Positions 35,190 to 46,754 of a stretch of DNA of 64,000 nt are shown piece after piece. Every line of letters begins with the position of its first letter. Position 1 is the stretch's first letter. The notes beneath the pieces are model-generated. The model searched no databases, was not told where the DNA came from, and saw nothing but the letters and a program-made list of their open reading frames with translations. A program made the translations under genes and the position numbers. This stretch comes from Tahibacter aquaticus. Lineage in GTDB: Bacteria > Pseudomonadota > Gammaproteobacteria > Xanthomonadales > Rhodanobacteraceae. The stretch is taken from NCBI RefSeq assembly GCF_004363655.1, contig NZ_SNZH01000007.1, positions 328,083-392,082 on the forward strand, given 5' to 3'.

Positions 35190-35921
35190 TCAGGCCGCGC
35201 CGGCCTGGCCCAGCTCGCGCACCTTGGCCGCATCGACTCGCCTGTGCGTCAGCACCGCGCTGTAGGCGTGCACGGCCACGCGTCCCGGCGGCAGCTGCGG
35301 CAGCAGCCGGCGCAACAGGTGGGCGCCGATGCCGCCGCCGAGCACGATCTCGACGCGCTGCCCGGCCTGGTCGATCAGGCGCGCCAGCGTGGCCGCGCCG
35401 TCCAGCGCCGTGCCGCCGCTGCCCCAGGGCATGCCGCTGCTCATGATGCGGTCGGCGCCCAGGCCGATCAGTGTTTCCAGTGCCGCCGCGCCGTCGTCCA
35501 GCGCATCGAAAGCGCGATGGAACATCGTGCGCAGGCCACGTGCCCGCGCTGCACCGAACAGGCGGGCGAGGGCGGTGGTGTCCAGCTTGTCGCCGCGCAG
35601 CGCGCCGAAAACCACGCCGTCCGCGCCGTGTTCGGCGGCCAAGGCGATCTGTTCGAGCATCGTGTCGATCTCAGCCGCCGAGTAGAAGAAATCACCCGCT
35701 CGCGGACGGATCATCGGAAACAGGCCGGCGCGGGGAAAATGCTGCCGCGCGATCCGCAGGTCGGCCGAGTGCGGCGTCAGTCCCTGCTGCGCCATGTCGC
35801 GGCATAGCTCGATGGTGGCCGCGCCGCCCGCGGCGGCCGCGGCGCAGTCGGCCGCCAGGCTGTCGGCGTCGCCGCAGTCGATGCAGATTTCGACGGGAAG
35901 TTCGGGCATGTCAATCGCCAT
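35190..35921 (-). CDS. cutC: CutC family protein
   Basis: A 243-residue TIM-barrel protein of the CutC family, named for copper homeostasis although the biochemical role is still disputed. Signatures are VEICIDCGDADSLAADCAAA, MIRPRAGDFFYSAAEIDTML, DGVVFGALRGD, TMFHRAFDALDDGAAALETL and GADRIMSSGMPWG. I took ATG 35921 (MAIDMPELPVEICID); ATG 35909 is also possible and neither has a clear ribosome site. A huge open frame continues upstream on the same strand to 38684, but it is the antisense shadow of the secreted protein gene at 36159-38609. Confidence 0.9.
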   Translation of the reverse strand: MAIDMPELPVEICIDCGDADSLAADCAAAAAGGAATIELCRDMAQQGLTPHSADLRIARQHFPRAGLFPMIRPRAGDFFYSAAEIDTMLEQIALAAEHGADGVVFGALRGDKLDTTALARLFGAARARGLRTMFHRAFDALDDGAAALETLIGLGADRIMSSGMPWGSGGTALDGAATLARLIDQAGQRVEIVLGGGIGAHLLRRLLPQLPPGRVAVHAYSAVLTHRRVDAAKVRELGQAGAA

Positions 35922-36158
35922 GGCACAGGGAACCAGGCCGCCGAGTGTCCTGCGGCCGGCGCAGATTTGCACGCGACCACGGTCGCAGATTCTGCACGTG
36001 TCCGGGCGCGCGATAGTCCGATCGGGCGAACCCGCCGGCCCGACGCGGATGTCCTCCAGGACATCCACGGGGCATATCGGGAAACCCGGATACCGTCTAC
36101 TTTTAGCTTTATACAGGCGTGCTAGCGTGAGCCGCCTTAACCCTTGCCGGAGTCCGTC

Positions 36159-38609
36159 GTGAAACGCGAACTGCTGCACTGCCTGGTCGCCTTCGCACTG
36201 ACCTTGCTGGCGAGTGCCAGCGGCCACGCACAGGCCGTCATCGATGCGCCGCTGCCGCTGGAAACCCAGCCGTTCGGCAACCTCACGCTGGTCGAGGAAA
36301 TCAATACCGCAACCGCAACGCCGAGCTTCCAGAGTCCGGCCGGTGCCAGCAGTGTTGCCACGGTGCTCGGTCGCAGCGCACGCATCATGAGCATGTCGCC
36401 CGACGCCAAGGCTTTCGCCTACCGCATCGGCACCGGTCGCGGCCTGGTCGCCGGCCGCGCCTATGTGCTGGAAGTGGAATATCCGGACGACGTGGCGCGC
36501 ACCATCTACGTCGCCAACCGCGGCGCCGATCTGGTGCGCGGCCTGGCCACCGGCAAGGCGGTCGGCGATGCGCGGCGCCAGTTCACCCGTTCCACCCTGG
36601 AATCGCTGGACTATCCGCAATCGCAGCAGTGGACTTCGCTGCGCAGCCTGTTCGTGCTGCACGAGCGTTTCAGCACGCTCAAGGCCGAGCGCAATGCGGT
36701 CTGCGCCAACCGCAACCTGCTGCCGGCCGACGGCTTCGACGTCGTCGTGTTCCAGAACAAGCAATGGGACGATCCGCGCGGCAGCGGCGCTGCCATCGGC
36801 AAGATCCGCCTGTACGAAGTGAGCAATGCGGCCACACTGCCGGCGCCCATCAACTATCCCAGCGCGCCGCTGCCGCGACGGCACCTGTTCTGGCGCGAGG
36901 AAATGGCCGACGAGGCCGTGTCGTCCAACAACGCCGTCCAGCGCGCCTTCGCCCAGCCCATCGACTGGTTCCAGGCCAAGATCACGCTGGCGCGCTTCTA
37001 CGGCTTCAACACCCTGGGCAAAGACCTGATGGAGTGGGGCCACAACCAGGGCTTCGACGGCGGCGATGCGCAATGGATCTGGAACGCCCAGCCGCCGCTG
37101 GTCGACATCTGGACACAGATCGTCGCGCGCGCCGGCGCGGCCGGCCTGTCGGTGCTGCCGTATTTCGAATACGGCGGCAGCATCGGCGCCTGCAGCGGTG
37201 CCAACTGCGGCTATCGCTCGCTGGGCGCGCAGCGGCGCACGAAAAAACTCTGGGACGGCGTGTATACGACCTGCGGCAATACCAGCTACTACACCTGCGT
37301 CTGGTGGACCGAAGGCTATTCCGCCGACGTGACCGACCCCGATACCTTGATCGACCTGCAGCATCTGATCGACCGGACCGTGATCGCGCACCGCAACGTG
37401 GCCGATTTCGTCGGCATCTGGCTGCGCACGCGCCAGACCAAGCTGCCGATCAGCTTCTCGCCCGCGACCCTGGCGCGCTACAACGCCGACGTACCGGCCC
37501 AGCCGCGCACTATCGCCCAGCTGCGCAACGACGAGGCTTCCCGCGCCAGCTACTACGACTGGTGGTACGGCAAGCGCCGTAGCCTGCTGCTCAACGTGCG
37601 CGACTATATGCGCAGCGGACTGGGCGATGCGTTCGCCCAGGTGCATTTCAGCGCCTATCCCGGCGAGCCGCCGCCGCCAGCCTATACCACGCCGGCCGAG
37701 GCCAATCTGACCAACCTGATCAGCGACGACGTGAGCTGGTGGAATACCTATGCCGCCAGCCTGTCGGGCAATGCCGACCCCGATGTGGCCAACTGGTATC
37801 GCTGGCAATGGGGCGGCTTCACGCCCGCCCAGGCGCTGACGCAGCGGCAGCACTACAACGGTGTGTTCAAGACCTTCGCCATACCCAGCAGCGGCAGCGA
37901 ACGCCCCGAGGAAACCCACTCCGCGCCGCCGCCGGACCCGCTGCGCTATGCCAGCACCAACGGCATCAGCATGACGCTGCCGTTTGGCACGGGTTTGTAT
38001 ACTGTTGGCGATGTGCAGTTGTTCAGCGACTTCAGCAACGACGCCGGCCAGACCCTGACCCACTTCTATCCGCTCAACGAAGACAACGGCGCGGCATTCG
38101 AAGACGCTGCCTGCACCACCCACTATGCGGTCAGTCCGACCGAACCGTTCCAGGGCCGCGTCGGCTATACCGCGGTCGCGGTCGATCGCGCCGGGCCTTA
38201 CGTGACCCTGGCGGAGGCGCGCGCGCTGGCCAACGGCAATCCGATCAATATCGGCTATCTGGAATCGTCGAGTTTCTCCCGCGGCGAACCGGCCTATGTG
38301 CGGCGTTTCAATCGCGCGCTGCTGAGCCTTCCGGCGCTGGCGGCGGCGACCCGCACCGGTGCGGCCAGCGATGCGGCCGTCGTCGTGCGCGAGATCGTCA
38401 CAGCGCAGGGCAACTACTACGCGGTGATCAACACGGCGCTGGCCCCGAAGACCGCGGTGACCGTGCAGCTCGGCGGCAGCGGCGTAGTGCAGGATCTGCT
38501 TGCCGGCACGGCATTGGCGTCGACGCAACTGCGTTTCGACCTGTATCCGGGCGAGGTGCGCACCTTCCGGGTTGGCGGGGATGCGATTTTCGCGAATGGA
38601 TTTCAGTAG
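36159..38609 (+). CDS. Large secreted glycosidase-like protein with C-terminal IFANGFQ
   Basis: An 816-residue exported protein. GTG 36159 with GGAG six bases upstream gives the signal peptide MKRELLHCLVAFALTLLASA. The N-terminal 200 residues look beta-rich and may bind carbohydrate. The central part resembles a TIM-barrel glycoside hydrolase: FYGFNTLGKDLMEWGHNQGF, GAAGLSVLPYFEYGGSIGAC, ADFVGIWLRTRQTKLPISFS and LISDDVSWWNTYAASLSG. The C-terminal 100 residues resemble the beta-sandwich that often closes such enzymes (GNYYAVINTALAPKTAVTVQ), then GDAIFANGFQ. Acidic residues (E/D in LMEWGH, YFEYGG, ISDDVSWW) are candidate catalytic residues, but I cannot assign a GH family. Confidence 0.75.
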   Translation: MKRELLHCLVAFALTLLASASGHAQAVIDAPLPLETQPFGNLTLVEEINTATATPSFQSPAGASSVATVLGRSARIMSMSPDAKAFAYRIGTGRGLVAGRAYVLEVEYPDDVARTIYVANRGADLVRGLATGKAVGDARRQFTRSTLESLDYPQSQQWTSLRSLFVLHERFSTLKAERNAVCANRNLLPADGFDVVVFQNKQWDDPRGSGAAIGKIRLYEVSNAATLPAPINYPSAPLPRRHLFWREEMADEAVSSNNAVQRAFAQPIDWFQAKITLARFYGFNTLGKDLMEWGHNQGFDGGDAQWIWNAQPPLVDIWTQIVARAGAAGLSVLPYFEYGGSIGACSGANCGYRSLGAQRRTKKLWDGVYTTCGNTSYYTCVWWTEGYSADVTDPDTLIDLQHLIDRTVIAHRNVADFVGIWLRTRQTKLPISFSPATLARYNADVPAQPRTIAQLRNDEASRASYYDWWYGKRRSLLLNVRDYMRSGLGDAFAQVHFSAYPGEPPPPAYTTPAEANLTNLISDDVSWWNTYAASLSGNADPDVANWYRWQWGGFTPAQALTQRQHYNGVFKTFAIPSSGSERPEETHSAPPPDPLRYASTNGISMTLPFGTGLYTVGDVQLFSDFSNDAGQTLTHFYPLNEDNGAAFEDAACTTHYAVSPTEPFQGRVGYTAVAVDRAGPYVTLAEARALANGNPINIGYLESSSFSRGEPAYVRRFNRALLSLPALAAATRTGAASDAAVVVREIVTAQGNYYAVINTALAPKTAVTVQLGGSGVVQDLLAGTALASTQLRFDLYPGEVRTFRVGGDAIFANGFQ

Positions 38610-38642
38610 TGGCCGCAGCTGACGGCAGAACAACACCATCCC

Positions 38643-38670
38643 CACCCAACCCTCCCCTTGAAGGGAAAGG
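38643..38670. repeat. GC-rich palindromic repeat (CCCTCCCCTTGAAGGG type)
   Basis: The sequence CAACCCTCCCCTTGAAGGGA contains a CCCTT/AAGGG hairpin core and resembles the C-rich intergenic palindromes common in Xanthomonadales. It lies between two convergent genes. Confidence 0.4.
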
Positions 38671-38770
38671 CTTGGAATCGGCAAGGACTTAGTGTGCTGC
38701 TCTGGTGCGGTGACTCAAAAAACTGGATACCCGCAAGGAACGAGGATTTCCCCAGCAAAATTATGCGGCG

Positions 38771-39844
38771 TCACCGCGCCGCCGGAAACGCCGCCACCAG
38801 TGTCTCCACCTTGCCGCTGCGGCTGGCGTCATAGCCTGGAATGCTGCCGACCGTAGTGCGGAACAGGTCGCTGCTCATCAGTTCGATCACGCGGCGCACG
38901 CGCGGCGAGTCGAGCATGTCCTCGTCGCAGAGAAAGAAATAGCGTTCGTTGAGCAGCGGCACATAGCCCAGGCCGAAGCGCCGCGCTGCGGTTTCCAGGC
39001 CGAGGCCGGCGTCGGCCATGCCGCTGGCGACGAAGGCGCCGACGGCGGCATGCGTGAACTCGATATCGTCGTAGCCGAGAATGCTTTCGCCGCGCAGCCC
39101 TTCGTCGTGCAGCATCAGATCGAGCAGGAAGCGCGTACCCGATTCCGGCTCGCGGTTGATGAAGCGGATGCCGGGGCGCGACAGGTCGCGCAGATGCGCA
39201 ATGTTCTTCGGATTGTCCGGCGCCACGATCAGCCCCTGCCGCCGCGTGGCGAGGTGAATGACGTGATGGCGCTGCCGGTCCAGTAGCGCGGTATAGCGCG
39301 CAATCACGCGCGGCTGCAGCTTGCCCTCGGCGAAATGCAGTCCGGCCAGGTCGCAGCCGCCGCCGTGCAAGGCGCTGAGCCCTTCACCGCTGGAGCGGTA
39401 TTTCAGGTCCAGCGGCACTTCCTGTTCCACCAGAAAACGCCGCATGGTTTCCACCGCAAAGCCGTGCGTGGCCTGTACGCGCAGAATCGGCCGGGTTTCG
39501 CTCAGCGCGCGCTCCACTTCCACTTCCAGCTCCGAAGCCAGGCTGTCGAGAATTGGCGTCAGCCGCGCGGCAACACGGCGCTCGGCCCAGACCAGCTTCT
39601 CGCCCAGCGGCGACAGGCGCGCGCCGCGGCCGCGTACCGAGGCCAGCAACGGTGCGCCGAACGCGGCCTCGGCGTCTTTCAGCAGACCCCAGGCATAGCG
39701 GTACGACAGCGCCACGCGCGTGCAGGCGGCGGCCAGCTGATGGCATTCGTCCACGGCAATCAGCAGATCGATCAGCCGCGGCATCAGTTCGCGGCCATCG
39801 GGAAATCGCATTTCCCATTGTGGACGAATGGCAACTTTCAGCAT
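38771..39844 (-). CDS. ModE/LysR-like transcriptional regulator with periplasmic-binding-like domain
   Basis: A 357-residue cytoplasmic regulator. The N-terminal winged helix (LIDLLIAVDECHQLAAACTR, SYRYAWGLLKDAEAAFGAPL) and the wing LLASVRGRGARLSPLGEKLV match ModE and LysR-like domains. From about residue 120 to the end it has a substrate-binding fold of the PBP-like class often seen in molybdate or formate regulators: RVQATHGFAVETMRRFLVEQ, IRFINREPESGTRFLLDLML, AVGAFVASGMADAGLGLETA. It is divergent from the formate transporter and fds genes. Control of those genes, with molybdate or formate as ligand, is a reasonable inference. Confidence 0.85.
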   Translation of the reverse strand: MLKVAIRPQWEMRFPDGRELMPRLIDLLIAVDECHQLAAACTRVALSYRYAWGLLKDAEAAFGAPLLASVRGRGARLSPLGEKLVWAERRVAARLTPILDSLASELEVEVERALSETRPILRVQATHGFAVETMRRFLVEQEVPLDLKYRSSGEGLSALHGGGCDLAGLHFAEGKLQPRVIARYTALLDRQRHHVIHLATRRQGLIVAPDNPKNIAHLRDLSRPGIRFINREPESGTRFLLDLMLHDEGLRGESILGYDDIEFTHAAVGAFVASGMADAGLGLETAARRFGLGYVPLLNERYFFLCDEDMLDSPRVRRVIELMSSDLFRTTVGSIPGYDASRSGKVETLVAAFPAAR

Positions 39845-40045
39845 TTTTCGCCCGCCTCCGCGACGGCTTTTGACCGCCGATTACATTGGCTTTCTGCAGC
39901 CTATATCAGACCAATGTCCAGGCGCATCTTGCTAAGCAACACGTAGGATCGGTTTCGATGTGTGCCGGTAAATAGGCTTTTCAGTACATAAAGAATCCAT
40001 CGCATCACTATCCACCGCCGTATCCTGTTGCCCTGGGAGGGACCA
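39845..40045. promoter_or_regulatory. Divergent control region between the regulator and the formate module
   Basis: About 200 bases, less GC-rich than the genes, separate the regulator from the transporter. An inverted repeat CATTGG...CCAATG (39884-39916, arms six bases, centre 21) lies nearer the regulator and could be its operator. The transporter ribosome site GGGAGG is at 40035-40040. I see no certain sigma-70 or sigma-54 promoter. Confidence 0.4.
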
Positions 40046-41698
40046 ATGGCGAGCGTGCCCGAGACGATAGATCTGCCCGGCCGGGCGCCGGGCTGGCTGG
40101 ACAAGGAAAGAACCATTGCCGCGCCCGGCTACAACCGTTGGCTGGTACCGCCTGCGGCGCTGGCCATCCACCTGTGCATCGGCATGGCCTACGGTTTCAG
40201 TGTGTTCTGGCTGCCCCTGTCCAAGGCGCTGGGCGTGACCGCACCGCTGGCCTGTCCGGCCGACACGGGTTTTTTCAGCGCCGTGTTCTCAACCAGCTGC
40301 GACTGGAAAGTCACCTGGCTGGGATGGATGTATACCTTGTTCTTTGTATTCCTCGGTTCGGCGGCAGCGATCTTCGGCGGCTGGCTGGAACGCGCCGGTC
40401 CGCGCAAGGCTGGTTTCGTCGCGGCGTTGTGCTGGTGCGGCGGCCTGGTCGTTTCCGCGGCCGGCGTCTATACGCACCAGATCTGGATGCTCTGGCTGGG
40501 TTCCGGTGTGATCGGCGGCATCGGCCTGGGCCTGGGCTATATCTCGCCCGTATCGACCCTGATCAAATGGTTTCCTGATCGCCGCGGCATGGCAACCGGC
40601 ATGGCCATCATGGGTTTCGGTGGCGGCGCCATGATTGGCGCGCCACTGGCCGACAAGCTCATGCGCTATTTCGCCACGCCGAACTCGGTCGGCGTCTGGC
40701 AGACCTTCCTGGTGCTGGCTGCGCTCTACTTCGTCTTCATGAGCGCCGGTGCGTTCGGCTACCGCCTGCCGCAGACCGGCTGGAAACCGGCCGGCTGGAC
40801 ACCGCCGCCGCCCAGTCGCCAGGCCATGATCACCTCGCGCAACGTGCATCTGGACAAAGCCTGGAAAACGCCGCAGTTCTGGCTGATCTGGGGCGTGCTC
40901 TGCCTCAACGTCAGTGCCGGCATCGGCGTGCTCGGCATGGCCTCGCCGATGCTGCAGGAAGTGTTCGGCGGCCGCCTGATCGGGCTCGATCTCGGCTTCA
41001 ACGATCTGTCGCCCGAGCAGAGGACGCAGATCGCCACGATTGCCGCCGGCTTCACCGGCCTGCTCAGCCTGTTCAATATCGTCGGCCGCTTCTTCTGGGC
41101 CTCGCTGTCCGATCGCATCGGGCGCAAGGTCACCTATGCGGTGTTCTTCCTGCTCGGCATCGCGCTGTATGCGTCGATTCCCAGCCTCGGCCATGCCGGC
41201 CAGATCGCCCTGTTCGTCGCGGCGTTCTGCGTGATCCTGTCCATGTACGGCGGCGGCTTCGCCACCGTGCCGGCCTACCTGGCCGACATGTTTGGCACGC
41301 AGATGGTCGGTGCCATCCACGGCCGCCTGCTCACGGCCTGGTCGGTAGCCGGCATACTCGGCCCGTTCCTGCTCACCTACCTGCGCGATTTCCAGCTGGA
41401 AAGCGGCGTGCCCAAGGCACAGGTATACGACATCACCATGTATATCCTGGTCGGCCTGCTGGCGCTGGGCCTGCTCTGCAACCTGCTGATACGCCCGGTC
41501 GCCGAGAAGTACCACATGAGCGACGCGGAGCTGGCGGCCGAGAAGGTCAAGGCGCACGAACGCAGCATGGAGCCCGATGCACCGACGGCGGCGCCGGCCG
41601 CCTTTACCCCTGCGGTCGCGCTGGCCTGGCTGGCGGTCGGCCTGCCCATGCTCTGGGGCGCGTGGATTACCCTGCAGAAGGCACTGGTTCTGTTCTAG
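40046..41698 (+). CDS. MFS transporter of the oxalate:formate antiporter (OFA) family
   Basis: A 550-residue membrane protein with about 12 helices. The first segment is [20 protein letters not shown]. Further helix runs include [20 protein letters not shown], the [11 protein letters not shown] loop between the halves and [20 protein letters not shown]. The PALGRRxA-type OFA motif is seen as [20 protein letters not shown]. An extra loop after helix one carries two Cys ([17 protein letters not shown]). The C-terminal extra helix pair ([20 protein letters not shown]) is unusual. The ATG at 40046 follows GGGAGG. Directly before fdsG, it is likely to move formate or oxalate; substrate is inferred from family and position. 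Confidence 0.88.
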   Translation: MASVPETIDLPGRAPGWLDKERTIAAPGYNRWLVPPAALAIHLCIGMAYGFSVFWLPLSKALGVTAPLACPADTGFFSAVFSTSCDWKVTWLGWMYTLFFVFLGSAAAIFGGWLERAGPRKAGFVAALCWCGGLVVSAAGVYTHQIWMLWLGSGVIGGIGLGLGYISPVSTLIKWFPDRRGMATGMAIMGFGGGAMIGAPLADKLMRYFATPNSVGVWQTFLVLAALYFVFMSAGAFGYRLPQTGWKPAGWTPPPPSRQAMITSRNVHLDKAWKTPQFWLIWGVLCLNVSAGIGVLGMASPMLQEVFGGRLIGLDLGFNDLSPEQRTQIATIAAGFTGLLSLFNIVGRFFWASLSDRIGRKVTYAVFFLLGIALYASIPSLGHAGQIALFVAAFCVILSMYGGGFATVPAYLADMFGTQMVGAIHGRLLTAWSVAGILGPFLLTYLRDFQLESGVPKAQVYDITMYILVGLLALGLLCNLLIRPVAEKYHMSDAELAAEKVKAHERSMEPDAPTAAPAAFTPAVALAWLAVGLPMLWGAWITLQKALVLF

Positions 41699-41750
41699 GC
41701 TACGCGTTGCGTGGTCCGCCTGGGCCGTGCAACGAAGGAGAAGCAAGCGA

Positions 41751-42268
41751 ATGTCGTCAGCCAGCCACAAGCCCGCTGCGATGCCTGTCAAGGATCCCGG
41801 CCCCACGCCCGTAGAGCGTGCGGCCGTGCAGGAAGCGATTGCCGCCTGGCGCGACAAGCCTGGCGCCCTGTTGCCGCTGCTGCATGCGATCCAGGACCGG
41901 CTCGGCTATGTACCGCCGCAGGGCGTGCCCCTGATCGCCCACGGCCTCAACCTGTCCCGCGCCGACGTGCATGGCGTGATCAGTTTCTACCACCACTTCC
42001 GCAGCGCAGCACCCGGCCGGCATGTACTGCAGCTGTGCCGCGCGGAAAGCTGCCAGGCCATGGGCTCGGTCCAGCTGGAAGTGCGCGCGAAGCAGCGCCT
42101 GGGCACCGACTGGCACGGTACCAGCGCCAGCGGGGCGGTCACGCTGGAACCGGCTTATTGCCTGGGTAATTGCGCGCTGTCGCCGGCACTCATGCTCGAC
42201 GGCGAACTGCGCGGCCGTGTCACGCCGGCGCAGCTCGATGCGCTGCTCGATGTGCTGGAGCAGCCCGC

Positions 42269-42272
<4 letters not shown>
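41751..42272 (+). CDS. fdsG: NAD-dependent formate dehydrogenase gamma subunit
   Basis: FdsG is the NuoE-like [2Fe-2S] subunit that passes electrons toward FMN in the soluble molybdenum formate dehydrogenase. The 173-residue protein contains [40 protein letters not shown], and the four cluster cysteines in [12 protein letters not shown] and [14 protein letters not shown]. The start ATG has AGGAG ten bases upstream. It opens the fds genes, 52 bases after the transporter, and its stop overlaps fdsB by four bases. Confidence 0.95.
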
Positions 42273-43807
<1,535 letters not shown>

Positions 43808-43891
43808 GCACCGCCTTTCCCGCGCTTTCCGTGTGCGCCCGACGCGCGACGGAACGGGCAAAAACCTGCGCCGCGCGCGCCGGAGGTAATC

Positions 43892-46741
43892 ATGCTTTCC
43901 ATCGTCGAAAACGATCTCGGTACACCGGCGTCCAGGGCCGTCACCACTGTCAGCCTGGAAATCGACGGCAAGACCGTCAGCGTGCCCGAAGGCACCTCGG
44001 TGATGCGCGCCGCGGCCATGGCCCGCACGGCGATTCCCAAGCTCTGCGCCACCGAAATGCTCGACGCCTTCGGCTCCTGCCGCCTGTGCCTGGTCGAGAT
44101 CGAGGGGCGCAAAGGCTATCCGGCCTCGTGCACCACGCCGGTGGCCGCCGGCATGAAGGTGAAGACCCAGACGCAGAAGCTCGGCCAGCTGCGCCGCGGC
44201 GTAATGGAACTGTATATTTCCGATCATCCGCTGGACTGCCTTACCTGTCCCACCAATGGCCACTGCGAACTGCAGGACATGGCCGGTGCGGTCGGCCTGC
44301 GCGAAGTGCGCTACGGCTACGACGGCGCCAATCACCTGGCCGCGAAGAAAGACGAGAGCAATCCGTATTTCACCTTCGATCCGTCCAAGTGCATCGTCTG
44401 CTCGCGCTGCGTACGCGCCTGCGACGAAGTGCAGGGCACCTTCGCCCTGACCATCCAGGGCCGCGGCTTCGGTTCCACGGTATCGCCCAGCCAGAACGAC
44501 TCCTTCCTGGCTTCCGAATGCGTCAGCTGCGGCGCCTGCGTACAGGCTTGCCCGACCGCGACGCTGAGCGAGAAATCGCTGATCCAGCTCGGCCAGGCCG
44601 AGCACAGCGTGGTGACCACCTGTGCCTATTGCGGTGTCGGCTGTTCCTTTCGCGCCGAGATGAAAGGCGAGGAGCTGGTACGCATGGTGCCGAACCAGGA
44701 CGGCCAAGCGAACCACGGCCATTCCTGCGTCAAGGGCCGTTTCGCGCTGGGCTATGCCACGCATGCCGACCGCATCACCACGCCGATGATCCGCCAGCGC
44801 ATCAGCGACCCCTGGCAGCCGGTCAGCTGGGAAACCGCCATCGCGCACGTCGCATCGGAGTTCAAGCGCCTGCAGGCCACCTATGGCAGGCATTCGGTCG
44901 GCGGCATCACCTCGTCGCGTTGCACCAACGAAGAAACCTATCTGGTACAGAAGCTCGTGCGTGCGGGCTTCGGCACCAACAATGTGGACACCTGCGCCCG
45001 CGTCTGCCATTCGCCGACCGGCTATGGCTTGAAACAGACCCTGGGCGAATCCGCCGGTACGCAGGATTTTGATTCGGTCGAACACGCCGACGTAGTGCTG
45101 GTGATCGGCGCCAACCCGACCGACGGCCATCCGGTATTCGCCTCGCGCCTGAAGCAGCGCCTGCGCCAGGGCGCGAAACTGATCGTGATCGACCCGCGCC
45201 GCATCGACCTGGTGCGCACACCGCATATCCAGGCGCAGTTCCATCTCAAGCTGAAACCCGGCACCAATGTCGCGGTGCTCAATGCACTCGCTCATGTGAT
45301 CACGACCGAAAACCTGATCGACGAAGCCTTCGTCGCTGAGCGTTGCGAAGGTCCGGCCTTTGCCAAATGGCGCGCTTTCGTTTCTCTGCCGAAGAACTCG
45401 CCCGAAGCACTGGAAGCCGACAGCGGCGTGCCCGCGGCCGAAGTGCGCGCTGCCGCGCGGCTGTACGCCAGCGGCGGCAACGGGGCGATCTACTACGGCC
45501 TGGGCGTGACCGAGCACTCGCAGGGTTCCACCGCCGTTATGGCGATCGCCAACCTGGCCATGGCCACGGGCAATATCGGCCGTGTTGGCGTCGGTGTGAA
45601 TCCGCTGCGCGGGCAGAACAACGTGCAGGGCTCCTGCGACATGGGCTCGTTCCCGCACGAATTCCCCGGCTACCGGCACGTGTCCGACGTGGCCGTGCGC
45701 GAAAGTTTCGAGCGCGCCTGGGGCGTACCGCTGCACGACCAGCCCGGCCTGCGCATTCCGAACATGTTCGAGGCCGCGCTCGACGGCAGCTTCAAGGGCC
45801 TGTACATCGAAGGCGAAGACATCGCGCAAAGCGATCCGAACACCCAGCATGTCACCGCGGCCATGAGTGCGATGGAATGCGTCGTCGTGCAGGATCTGTT
45901 CCTGACCGAATCGGCCAAGCTCGCCCATGTCTTCCTGCCCGGCAGTTCCTTTCTGGAAAAAGAGGGAACCTTCACCAATGCAGAACGGCGCATCTCCCGC
46001 GTGCGCAAGGTCATGTCACCCAAGGCCGGCTATGCCGACTGGGAAATCACCCAGCTGATCGCCCAGGCCATGGGCTATCCGATGAACTACACGCATCCGT
46101 CGCAGATCATGGACGAAATCGCCGCGCTGACGCCGACCTTCACTGGCGTGAGCTTTGAGCGGCTGGACGAGTTGGGCTCGATCCAGTGGCCGTGCAACGA
46201 AGCGCATCCGCTGGGTACGCCGACCATGCATATCGGCGAGTTCGTGCGCGGCAAGGGCAAGTTCATGCTGACCGAATACGTACCCACCGAGGAAAAGGTC
46301 AACGCGCGCTTCCCGCTGCTGCTGACCACCGGCCGCATCCTGTCGCAGTACAACGTTGGCGCGCAGACCCGGCGTACGCCCAATGTGATGTGGCATGACG
46401 AAGACGTGCTGGAACTGCATCCCCACGATGCCGACGTGCGCGGCATCCAGGAGGGCGACTGGGTCGGCGTGGAAAGCCGCGCCGGCGATACGGTGCTGCG
46501 TGCGCGCATCTCCGACCGCATGCAGCCCGGCGTGGTGTATACGACGTTTCATTTTCCCGAATCCGGCGCCAACGTGGTGACGACGGAAAACTCCGACTGG
46601 GCCACCAACTGCCCCGAGTACAAGGTCACGGCGGTACAGGCCACGCGGGTGTCGCAGCCGTCGGACTGGCAGCGCCGCCATCAGGCCTTCACCGAGCGCC
46701 AGCTGGACCTGCTCGGCCAGGCTCGTTCACCGGCGCCATGA
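43892..46741 (+). CDS. fdsA: Formate dehydrogenase alpha subunit (molybdenum, NAD-linked)
   Basis: The catalytic subunit, 949 residues, starts at ATG 43892 after GGAGGTAATC. Domain order: a NuoG-like [2Fe-2S] region (CATEMLDAFGSCRLCLVEIE), a His-ligated cluster region (CLTCPTNGHCELQDM), ferredoxin clusters (CIVCSRCVRACDEVQG, CVSCGACVQACPTATL), a further [4Fe-4S] next to the catalytic domain (CAYCGVGCSFRAEM), then the bis-MGD domain. NNVDTCARVCHSPTGYG holds the Cys that coordinates molybdenum and the adjacent conserved His; Cys in place of selenocysteine shows a Cys-type enzyme. It oxidises formate to carbon dioxide and delivers electrons to FdsB. Confidence 0.96.
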   Translation: MLSIVENDLGTPASRAVTTVSLEIDGKTVSVPEGTSVMRAAAMARTAIPKLCATEMLDAFGSCRLCLVEIEGRKGYPASCTTPVAAGMKVKTQTQKLGQLRRGVMELYISDHPLDCLTCPTNGHCELQDMAGAVGLREVRYGYDGANHLAAKKDESNPYFTFDPSKCIVCSRCVRACDEVQGTFALTIQGRGFGSTVSPSQNDSFLASECVSCGACVQACPTATLSEKSLIQLGQAEHSVVTTCAYCGVGCSFRAEMKGEELVRMVPNQDGQANHGHSCVKGRFALGYATHADRITTPMIRQRISDPWQPVSWETAIAHVASEFKRLQATYGRHSVGGITSSRCTNEETYLVQKLVRAGFGTNNVDTCARVCHSPTGYGLKQTLGESAGTQDFDSVEHADVVLVIGANPTDGHPVFASRLKQRLRQGAKLIVIDPRRIDLVRTPHIQAQFHLKLKPGTNVAVLNALAHVITTENLIDEAFVAERCEGPAFAKWRAFVSLPKNSPEALEADSGVPAAEVRAAARLYASGGNGAIYYGLGVTEHSQGSTAVMAIANLAMATGNIGRVGVGVNPLRGQNNVQGSCDMGSFPHEFPGYRHVSDVAVRESFERAWGVPLHDQPGLRIPNMFEAALDGSFKGLYIEGEDIAQSDPNTQHVTAAMSAMECVVVQDLFLTESAKLAHVFLPGSSFLEKEGTFTNAERRISRVRKVMSPKAGYADWEITQLIAQAMGYPMNYTHPSQIMDEIAALTPTFTGVSFERLDELGSIQWPCNEAHPLGTPTMHIGEFVRGKGKFMLTEYVPTEEKVNARFPLLLTTGRILSQYNVGAQTRRTPNVMWHDEDVLELHPHDADVRGIQEGDWVGVESRAGDTVLRARISDRMQPGVVYTTFHFPESGANVVTTENSDWATNCPEYKVTAVQATRVSQPSDWQRRHQAFTERQLDLLGQARSPAP

Positions 46742-46754
46742 GCCGGCCCGTCGC

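Noticed and set aside
35922..38684. Very long minus-strand open frame (over 900 codons) upstream of cutC
   Set aside because: It is the antisense shadow of the GTG-started secreted protein at 36159-38609, which has a ribosome site, a signal peptide and a domain pattern. The antisense translation is Arg/His/Gly/Ala-rich with no family resemblance. Only its last 243 codons are the real cutC.
41577..41750. N-terminal extension of fdsG into the end of the transporter gene
   Set aside because: The ATG at 41751 has AGGAG upstream and matches the family start; the extension lies inside the transporter coding region in another frame.
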